Source: Halanaerobiales bacterium (GTDB taxonomy: Bacteria > Bacillota > Halanaerobiia > Halanaerobiales > JADQBU01). Taken from it: DNA of 10,811 bases. Below are positions 5,978-10,811 of this stretch, piece after piece. Position 1 is the first letter of the stretch. The number at the start of each line of letters is the position of its first letter. Where the stretch lies: NCBI GenBank assembly GCA_016278435.1, contig JADQBU010000144.1, positions 1-10,811 on the forward strand, written 5' to 3'. Position numbers and translations under genes: made by a program. Below the pieces are notes generated by a model. That model saw only the letters and a program-made list of their open reading frames with translations. It made no database searches and had not been told where the DNA came from.

Positions 5978-6127
5978 TTAAAATACAAATAAGTTGGCCC
6001 AACCACCATAGCCTTTGTTCGTAAAGTTTGAGTAATCTGTATCGTCTTTTCCTTCACCTTCACGGACTACAGAAAAACCCTTTTTAATTTTTTCTTCTGC
6101 ACTACTAGGCTTCTTTCTTCTTTTCAT
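5978..6127 (-). CDS. Hypothetical 49-aa protein with Gly/aromatic C-terminus
   Basis: A short minus-strand gene with a complete set of expression signals: promoter (6174-6202), Shine-Dalgarno GAGGAGGG (plus 6134-6141) 6 nt from the ATG, and an intrinsic terminator 2 bp past the TAA. The 49-aa product starts very basic (MKRRKKPSSAEEKIKKGF), then has an acidic-polar middle (VVREGEGKDDTDYSNFTNKG), and ends in an aromatic tail (YGGWANLFVF). There is no signal peptide. I do not recognise a family. The basic N-terminus could bind nucleic acid or anchor at a surface, but nothing specific is shown. The unusually complete set of signals is the main reason to call it real. Confidence 0.75.
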   Translation of the reverse strand: MKRRKKPSSAEEKIKKGFSVVREGEGKDDTDYSNFTNKGYGGWANLFVF

Positions 6128-6173
6128 TTTTTTCCCTCCTCAGTACTCTTTACTCATTCACTACTTATATATT

Positions 6174-6202
6174 ATTATAAATAAAATTCATTACTTTTAC
6201 AA
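6174..6202 (-). promoter_or_regulatory. Promoter for the 49-aa gene
   Basis: Minus strand TTGTAA (plus 6197-6202), a 17-bp spacer, TATAAT (6174-6179). The -10 is a perfect sigma-A match with ideal spacing. Transcription would start near 6168, giving a leader of about 40 nt. Confidence 0.65.
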
Positions 6203-6303
6203 GTGTTTCTCGGTAATTTTTTTTAAATTTATTTTTTTCAGAAAGCTAATTACAAACTTAAAAAAGGATATTTATGGTTTTTAGAGAATATATAAAACAT
6301 ATT

Positions 6304-6337
6304 GAGGAATTATAAATTTTGAGGAATTATAAATTTT
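6304..6337 (+). repeat. Exact 17-bp tandem duplication upstream of the HhH-CBM48 gene
   Basis: gaggaattataaatttt occurs at 6304-6320 and again at 6321-6337 with no gap. Each copy holds a -10-like tataaa. The second copy ends 26 bp before the GTG at 6364, so it lies in the promoter/leader region. The rest of 6203-6303 is AT-rich with no gene seen. Confidence 0.85.
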
Positions 6338-6363
6338 ACTAAAAAGTCTAGGGAGTGATTAAT

Positions 6364-6810
6364 GTGGACAAGATTAATATAAATAAAGCAGATTTACAGG
6401 AATTATTAAAGGTTAAGTGGTTGGGAGAAAGCAAAGCAGAAAATATAATTGATTACCGCGAAGAAAATGGTGAATTTAAAAAAATTGAAGATCTTCTTAA
6501 TGTAAAGGGAATTGGCAGGCAGTATTTAAACAAGATCAGTGACAGTATTACAGTAGGAAATTCTGTAAGAGTTATTTTTAAACCTGAGGAATATGGACTT
6601 GATTCATTAACAGAAGCTCACCTGGTAGGAGAAATGAATGGCTGGAATCCAGAGGATAAGAGTTACTCTTTAAAACAAAATGAAGATGGTTACTGGGAAG
6701 AAGTATTTTTCCTGGAAAAGGGATTACAATATAAAATAATGTATGATAGCATTGACTGGGATGAGGATAAATATGTAGGCGATCACTATGGACAAAACCT
6801 GATTGTGTAG
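6364..6810 (+). CDS. ComEA-type helix-hairpin-helix protein fused to a CBM48/AMPK-beta-like domain
   Basis: I start this at GTG 6364, with agggagtg (6350-6357) 6 nt upstream; an in-frame GTG at 6355 overlaps that ribosome site. The product is 148 aa. Residues 4-64 form a ComEA/HhH_3 domain: INKADLQELL, then hairpins at KWLGESKAENIIDYRE and VKGIGRQYLNKI, with the typical GEFKKIEDL link. This family binds DNA without sequence specificity. Residues 67-148 look like an early-set CBM48/AMPK-beta glycogen-binding fold: AHLVGEMNGWNPED, a DGYWE strand, LEKGLQYKIMYD and a WDEDKYVGDHYG end. There is no signal peptide or membrane segment, unlike competence ComEA, so it is probably cytoplasmic. The two domains are rarely seen together; the pairing is an observation by motif, and any DNA-plus-glycan role is inference. 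No clear terminator follows. Confidence 0.8.
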   Translation: MDKININKADLQELLKVKWLGESKAENIIDYREENGEFKKIEDLLNVKGIGRQYLNKISDSITVGNSVRVIFKPEEYGLDSLTEAHLVGEMNGWNPEDKSYSLKQNEDGYWEEVFFLEKGLQYKIMYDSIDWDEDKYVGDHYGQNLIV

Positions 6811-6901
6811 ATAGATTCAAGGATATTAATTTTATTTTATAATTCTGCATATTTTTAAAAATGCCCCATATAAATTAAGTGAGAAATAATGCGAAAAAAA
6901 T

Positions 6902-6930
6902 TTGACTATTTTAAAAAAAGAGGGTATAAT
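6902..6930 (+). promoter_or_regulatory. Strong sigma-A promoter of the TRAP operon
   Basis: TTGACT (6902-6907), a 17-bp spacer and TATAAT (6925-6930): five of six and six of six matches with ideal spacing. Transcription should start near 6937, leaving a leader of about 225 nt before dctP. Confidence 0.8.
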
Positions 6931-6941
6931 TAATATGTACT

Positions 6942-7033
6942 CTGATATATCAGATATCAAAGAAGGCAATATATTTGTACTGATATTAGATATAAAAGAA
7001 ATTTTTCTACTGAAGTTGATATTTCAGATATCA
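6942..7033 (+). promoter_or_regulatory. Three evenly spaced palindromic operator-like sites
   Basis: Site 1 (6943-6959) is tgatat-N5-atatca and overlaps a perfect 12-bp palindrome (ctgatatatcag, 6942-6953). Site 3 (7017-7033) differs from it at one base of 17. Site 2 (6981-6995) is tgatat-N3-atataa. Their centres (6951, 6988, 7025) are 37 bp apart, and site 1 begins just past the predicted transcription start. This looks like repressor binding, but the regulator is not in the window. Confidence 0.55.
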
Positions 7034-7084
7034 CATATTACATAGTTGTAGGGCTGACCGGTAAAATATGGAGAGGAGGGGTAA

Positions 7085-7162
7085 ATGAGGAGTTTATTTA
7101 AAAAATGGGCTAGTTTTAAAGGGATGAAAATTAAAAATTATCACAACAGGGGGGTTAATTAA
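7085..7162 (+). CDS. Possible 25-aa leader peptide ahead of dctP
   Basis: ATG 7085 follows a very strong ribosome site (gagaggagggg, 7071-7081; AGGAGG 5 nt from the ATG). The frame runs 25 codons (MRSLFKKWASFKG...NRGVN) to TAA 7160-7162, which directly abuts the dctP ATG at 7163, in the same frame. The dctP ribosome site (agggggg, 7148-7154) lies inside the leader's last codons, so translation could be coupled. The peptide is basic, with no hydrophobic core. It could be a chance ORF, but the better Shine-Dalgarno belongs to it rather than to dctP. Confidence 0.45.
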   Translation: MRSLFKKWASFKGMKIKNYHNRGVN

Positions 7163-8152
7163 ATGTTCAAAAAAGTAGTAAGTGTATTATTTATTGCTAT
7201 CTTACTTATGGTAGCAACTTTTTCTATGGTATCAGCTCAGGAGTATGTACTGAGATTTGGTCATGTGCTTGGGCCCAGCCATCCCTATCATGCAGGATTT
7301 GAAAAGTGGGCAGAACGTGTATATGAAAAAACAGATGGCAATCTTGAGATTAAAGTTTTTCCCAGTTCTCAGCTGGGTGTAGAGGAAGATATACTGGAAC
7401 AGCTCAGACAGGGTGTTCCTGTTGGCTGGAATACTGACTCAGCCCGTCTGGGAAATTATGTTCCCGGTATTGCTGTTCTTAATGCTCCTTATTTTGTAGA
7501 CAGTATCGAAGATGTGAAAAAATTAAATGAGTGCCCAACAATTCAAAAATGGGAAAAAGAACTGGCAGATAAGTACGGCTTTAAGGTTATTTCCTTTAAC
7601 TGGGTACAGGGTTTTAGACACTTTATGACCAATAAGCCTATTAAAGAACCTGCTGACTTAAAAGGACTCCGGATAAGAACTCCTCCTGCACCTATCTGGC
7701 AGGAATCAGTCAGAGCTCTGGGTGCAACACCAACTGCCATGAATTTTGGAGATATCTATACTGGCTTACAGCAGGGTGCAGTCGATGGTGCTGAACTGGT
7801 TTATGACAATATCACAGCTGGTAATCTTTATGAAGTGCTTGACTATGTTAATGAGACAGGTCATTTCCTACTAATTAATTTCCAGGTTGTGAGTAATAAG
7901 TGGTTCCAGAGTCTGCCGGAAGAATATAAGAAAATTCTGGTTGAAGAATGTGACAAAGCCGGCCTGGAAACTTCTTACTTGATTGCAGAAAAGACTGCTG
8001 AAACCAAGCAGATTGTTCAGGATAAAGGTATGACAGTAATAGAAGATGTTAACCTGGAAGCATTCAAGGAAGCTGGTCTGGCAGCATATGAAAAATTAAA
8101 CTTACTTGATGACAGAGAACAAATATATAAAGAACTTGAACAGGTTGATTAA
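7163..8152 (+). CDS. dctP: TRAP transporter solute-binding protein, DctP family
   Basis: A 329-aa periplasmic binding protein that captures an organic anion and delivers it to the DctQM membrane complex. Residues 1-25 are a Sec signal with cleavage expected after VSA (SMVSA/QEYV). The mature start EYVLRFGHVLGPSHPYHAG is typical of the family. The conserved core GLRIRTPPAPIWQESVRALG at 168-187 contains R172, the arginine position that contacts the substrate carboxylate in this family, followed by ATPTAMNFGDIYTGLQQGAVDGAE (188-211). Length is normal. No lipobox Cys is present, although Gram-positive monoderms usually lipidate such proteins; a free form fits a diderm with a periplasm. It is first in the operon after a long leader with operator-like sites. 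The substrate is unknown: a C4-dicarboxylate, sugar acid or keto acid are all possible. Confidence 0.93.
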   Translation: MFKKVVSVLFIAILLMVATFSMVSAQEYVLRFGHVLGPSHPYHAGFEKWAERVYEKTDGNLEIKVFPSSQLGVEEDILEQLRQGVPVGWNTDSARLGNYVPGIAVLNAPYFVDSIEDVKKLNECPTIQKWEKELADKYGFKVISFNWVQGFRHFMTNKPIKEPADLKGLRIRTPPAPIWQESVRALGATPTAMNFGDIYTGLQQGAVDGAELVYDNITAGNLYEVLDYVNETGHFLLINFQVVSNKWFQSLPEEYKKILVEECDKAGLETSYLIAEKTAETKQIVQDKGMTVIEDVNLEAFKEAGLAAYEKLNLLDDREQIYKELEQVD

Positions 8153-8184
8153 AATAATCTTTATCAAGTATTAACTGACAATTT

Positions 8185-8215
8185 CCCCAGTCTGCCGATT
8201 AACTGCAGGCTGGGG
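8185..8215 (+). promoter_or_regulatory. Strong intergenic hairpin between dctP and dctQ
   Basis: ccccagtctgc (8185-8195) pairs with gcaggctgggg (8205-8215): 11 bp with one G-U and a 9-nt loop. It is followed by tattcaat with no T tract, so it is not a complete terminator. Such hairpins after a binding-protein gene commonly stabilise the upstream mRNA segment and give more binding protein than permease; that role here is inference. Confidence 0.65.
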
Positions 8216-8265
8216 GTATTCAATAATGTGGTCAGTATTAACTATCTCGCCAGAGGTGTTAAATT

Positions 8266-8799
8266 GTGGAAAAATTAAAAAGGATTTATAAGTTTATCTG
8301 TAAAGCAGAAGAGTTCATAGCTGGTGCTTTCCTGGTTACCATTATGGTAGTTGTCTTTGCCAGTGGTGTCGGAAGGTCTATTGGGTATCCTTTAAACTGG
8401 GGGATGGACTTGTCAACATTTCTTTTTGCCTGGGCTGCTTTTTTCAGTGCTGATACAGCTTTGAGGAAAAACAGGCATGTAAATGTAAAAATTTTTGTCG
8501 GCAGATTACCGGGAAAAATACAGTATTATCTTGCTTTATTAAATTATTTTATTATTATAGTTTTTCTTGGGTTTTTAATTAGATATGGTATTATCCAGAC
8601 ATATTCCACCAGGTTCAGGACTTTTAACGGGATTCCGGGTTTCAGTTATGCCTGGGCTACTTTAAGTGTACCAGTGGGTTCTGTCTTGTTAATTATTTCA
8701 ACAGTAGTGAAGGTTAGAGATTTAATCAGAAATGAAAAGGCGAAAATATTTGAAATGGAAACCGTCGAGAAATATAAACAAAAGGTTGAAAATAGTTAA
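8266..8799 (+). CDS. dctQ: TRAP transporter small membrane subunit, DctQ family
   Basis: A 177-aa integral membrane protein of normal DctQ length. I start it at GTG 8266, 7 nt after agaggtg (8252-8258). Four transmembrane helices lie at about 17-39, 48-66, 86-110 and 128-150. The family signature NWGMDLSTFLFAWAAFFSAD (44-63), followed by ALRKNRHVNVKIF (65-77), is clear. The C-terminal 25 residues are a charged cytoplasmic tail. DctQ pairs with DctM to form the sodium-coupled permease that accepts substrate from DctP. Its gene is separated from dctP by 113 bp holding the hairpin, and from dctM by 44 bp. Confidence 0.92.
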   Translation: MEKLKRIYKFICKAEEFIAGAFLVTIMVVVFASGVGRSIGYPLNWGMDLSTFLFAWAAFFSADTALRKNRHVNVKIFVGRLPGKIQYYLALLNYFIIIVFLGFLIRYGIIQTYSTRFRTFNGIPGFSYAWATLSVPVGSVLLIISTVVKVRDLIRNEKAKIFEMETVEKYKQKVENS

Positions 8800-8843
8800 A
8801 TTAAGAAGTGATGTTTAAGAAATGATGTTAAGGAGGAAAACCC

Positions 8844-10130
8844 ATGCTGTTGGTATTTATTTTATTTGGTGTTTTTCTGATCCTGGGTATGCCTGTAGCA
8901 TTTGCAATTGGTATTTCTGGTTTTGTATTTTTTATCCAGCAGCCAGCTTTACCCTTTACTATGCCGGTACAGCTTGTCTTATCTGAGACCCAGAATTTTA
9001 CCCTGCTGGCAATTCCGATGTTTATGTTTGCCGGTAATCTTCTAAACAATACTGGAATTACCAGTAGATTGTTGAAACTATCTTCAGTACTGGCCGGCCA
9101 TATGTACGGGACTCTGGCTCAGGTTACTGTGGTCTTAAGTACTTTAATGGGAGGAGTGTCAGGTTCAGCTATTGCTGACTCTTCCATGCAGGCCAGGATA
9201 CTGGGACCGGAGATGACAGAACGGGGTTATTCCAGAGGTTATTCTGCTGCAATTATTGGTTACTCAGCTCTAATCTGTATTGCAATTCCTCCGGGAATAG
9301 GTCTTGTTTTATACGGAAGTATCGGAGAGATATCTATAGGCAGATTATTTGCAGGGGGTATAGTACCCGGATTGTTAATGATGGTCTTTCTTATGATTGC
9401 AGTTTCTTTTACTGCCAGGAGGAAAAAGTATCTCCCGGAAAGAGAGAAGATGGCTTCCCTGAAAGAGATTATTACTACATTTTTCACCAGTCTCTGGGCT
9501 TTAATGTTTCCAGTAATATTGATAGTTGGTTTAAGATTTGGACTGATGACTCCTTCAGAAGCAGGTGCTTTTGCTTCAGTATATGCAATATTCATTGGTA
9601 TTTTAGTTTATAAAGAACTTACCTGGGAAAAATTTATCGATGCCATCCGCTATACCATTATGGATGTTGGTATGGTTATGTTTTTAATTGCTCTTTCAGC
9701 TTTAATCAGTTATGGTATTGTCTGGGAGCGGATTCCGGTTGTATTATCTCAATTTTTACTCGGGATTAGTGAAAACCCCAATGTGATATTTTTTATCATT
9801 TTAGTATTCCTTTTTCTATTGGGCATGATTATTGACTCTACTGTAATAATACTCCTGTTAACTTCGATTCTGGTACCAGTTGTTGATAAAATTGGTATCG
9901 ACCTTGTTCATTTTGGAGTTGTTATGGTAATAACATGTGCGATTGGACTTTTAACTCCACCAGTTGGAGTAGCCATGTATTCAGTTTGTTCCATTATGGA
10001 ATGTTCTGTAGGGGAATATATGAAACAGTGTGTTCCATTTTTAATTGCTTTATTTTGCGTAATTGCTCTGATGGTGTTTTTCCCACAGCTTGTTTTATTT
10101 ATTCCTGATTTAATTTTTGGACCAGGTTAA
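8844..10130 (+). CDS. dctM: TRAP transporter large membrane subunit, DctM family
   Basis: A 428-aa polytopic protein of normal DctM length with about a dozen hydrophobic segments; it is the transport channel of the TRAP system. Family motifs are visible: LLAIPMFMFAGNLL (54-67), GGVSGSAIADSS (103-114), IPPGIGLVLYG (148-158), the repeat-two loop FGLMTPSEAGAFASVYA (232-248) and GLLTPPVGVAMYSV (368-381). The two PP-x-G regions form the paired helical hairpins around the substrate and sodium sites in known structures. The ribosome site aaggagg (8830-8836) is 7 nt from ATG 8844. It ends 28 bp before the dehydrogenase gene, so the four genes form one operon. No truncation or frame problem was seen. 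Confidence 0.95.
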   Translation: MLLVFILFGVFLILGMPVAFAIGISGFVFFIQQPALPFTMPVQLVLSETQNFTLLAIPMFMFAGNLLNNTGITSRLLKLSSVLAGHMYGTLAQVTVVLSTLMGGVSGSAIADSSMQARILGPEMTERGYSRGYSAAIIGYSALICIAIPPGIGLVLYGSIGEISIGRLFAGGIVPGLLMMVFLMIAVSFTARRKKYLPEREKMASLKEIITTFFTSLWALMFPVILIVGLRFGLMTPSEAGAFASVYAIFIGILVYKELTWEKFIDAIRYTIMDVGMVMFLIALSALISYGIVWERIPVVLSQFLLGISENPNVIFFIILVFLFLLGMIIDSTVIILLLTSILVPVVDKIGIDLVHFGVVMVITCAIGLLTPPVGVAMYSVCSIMECSVGEYMKQCVPFLIALFCVIALMVFFPQLVLFIPDLIFGPG

Positions 10131-10158
10131 GAAATAATTTTTTAAGGAGTGGTTATTT

Positions 10159-10811
10159 ATGGGAAATAATATATCTATAGTAACTGGTGGAGGTGCAGGT
10201 ATTGGCAAGGCGATTTCTGGACGGTTGGCTAAAAAGGGGTACAAAGTTATTATCTGTGACAGAAATAAAGAAAAAGGTAAAGCCCTTGTAGCAGAAAATT
10301 CCCGGTATATTTTTAAAGCCTGTGATGTATCCAGAGAAGAAGATATCAGGCAAGTTGTAGAATATGCCGTGGATAATTTCGGAAAAATTGATGTCCTGGT
10401 CAACAACGCCGGAATAATCAGACGGAGAGAAGGAGAAAAAATCAAGGTTTCAGACTGGGATGATATTTTTGCAGTTAATACCCGTGGTTCCTTTCTCTTC
10501 TGTAAATATGTTTCGGAGGTAATGAAAAAACAGCAGAGCGGAAGGATAGTTAATATATCCTCTATAGCGGGTAAGCTGGGTGATATTACCTCTGCTCCTG
10601 GTTATGGTCCAGCAAAAGCTGCTGTGGATGCTCTTACTAAAACATTTGCCAGGGAGCTTGCTCCCTATAAGGTGACAGTTAATGCAGTGGCTCCTCATGC
10701 AATTGAAACTGATATGAGTTCTGAATGGTCTAAAGAAAAACGCAAAAGGGTAGTAGAGGGAATTCCTCTAAAAAGGATGGGTAAGCCAGAAGAAGTAGCT
10801 GCAGTTGTTGA
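10159..10811 (+). CDS. Short-chain dehydrogenase/reductase (SDR), 3' end missing
   Basis: The ORF starts at ATG 10159, with aaggag (10144-10149) 9 nt upstream, and is open to the window end: 217 codons of a family of about 250. A classical SDR: the nucleotide-binding TGGGAGIG is at 9-16, D34 (CDRN) after strand two favours NAD over NADP, DVS at 56-58, and NNAG at 82-85. The catalytic tetrad is N107, S135, Y149 and K153 (YGPAK). It is 28 bp after dctM, in the same operon, so it probably oxidises or reduces the imported compound or a derived intermediate. The GIIRR run after NNAG also occurs in KduD-type 2-keto-3-deoxygluconate dehydrogenases, but the rest is generic FabG-like. I do not name a substrate. 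Confidence 0.9.
   Translation, partial: MGNNISIVTGGGAGIGKAISGRLAKKGYKVIICDRNKEKGKALVAENSRYIFKACDVSREEDIRQVVEYAVDNFGKIDVLVNNAGIIRRREGEKIKVSDWDDIFAVNTRGSFLFCKYVSEVMKKQQSGRIVNISSIAGKLGDITSAPGYGPAKAAVDALTKTFARELAPYKVTVNAVAPHAIETDMSSEWSKEKRKRVVEGIPLKRMGKPEEVAAVV

Noticed and set aside
6304..6337. CRISPR-like repeat
   Set aside because: Only two adjacent 17-bp copies with no spacers; a simple tandem duplication.
6355..6363. GTG at 6355 as start of the HhH-CBM48 gene
   Set aside because: It overlaps the agggagtg ribosome site that serves GTG 6364.
6842..6862. Terminator after the HhH-CBM48 gene (gcatatttttaaaaatgc)
   Set aside because: The stem is almost all A-T with a bulge and no following T tract, so it is too weak to call.
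8800..8836. Imperfect direct repeat (gaagtgatgtttaag / gaaatgatgttaag) before dctM
   Set aside because: Short, AT-rich and without symmetry; it may be chance and does not alter the dctM start.
9260..9595. Minus-strand 111-codon frame opposite dctM
   Set aside because: dctM is well conserved in the other strand across this stretch; the opposite frame lacks a ribosome site and family features.
1..10811. Insertion sequences, tRNA, rRNA, toxin-antitoxin or defence genes
   Set aside because: No transposase, terminal inverted repeats with target duplications, tRNA cloverleaf, rRNA sequence or defence-type protein motifs were seen on either strand.

Overview
The window looks like an AT-rich (mid-30s % GC by eye), low-GC Firmicute chromosome. 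Consensus-like sigma-A promoters, strong AGGAGG-type ribosome sites and frequent GTG/TTG starts all point that way. It also shows signs of an outer membrane: the first gene reads as a beta-barrel ending in aromatic Phe, and the TRAP solute-binding protein has a plain secretory signal with no lipobox Cys. With LysM and SleB-type wall enzymes, this suggests a diderm, possibly spore-forming Firmicute such as Halanaerobiales (Halothermothrix/Halanaerobium type). The organism assignment is inference.

Layout. 1-942: 3' part of an outer-membrane barrel gene. 1040-1245: a DUF378 membrane-protein gene broken by a one-base frame change, preceded by an inverted repeat that could mask its ribosome site and followed by a terminator. 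1363-1551: a 62-aa unknown. 1627-1666: a bidirectional terminator. 1683-2882 (minus) and 3055-4485 (plus): two divergent cell-wall genes with facing promoters, a triple-LysM polysaccharide deacetylase and a quadruple-LysM SleB-like hydrolase. 4621-5907: two small unknown proteins separated by a perfect 34-bp palindrome, then a DUF421 (YetF-type) membrane protein. 5978-6127 (minus): a 49-aa gene with its own promoter, ribosome site and terminator. 6364-6810: an unusual protein joining a ComEA-type helix-hairpin-helix domain to a CBM48/AMPK-beta-like domain.

6902 to the end: a TRAP transporter operon. A strong promoter is followed by three evenly spaced palindromic operator-like sites, then a 25-codon leader ORF whose stop codon abuts the dctP start. 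Next come dctP (binding protein), an 11-bp intergenic hairpin, dctQ and dctM (small and large membrane subunits), and a short-chain dehydrogenase cut by the window end. Together these probably import an organic acid or sugar acid and start its oxidation. The substrate cannot be read from the sequence.

There is no obvious defence or mobile system here. The most unusual items are the HhH-CBM48 fusion, the leader ORF plus operator array before the TRAP operon, the frame-broken DUF378 gene with its possible ribosome-site switch, and the compact 49-aa gene.
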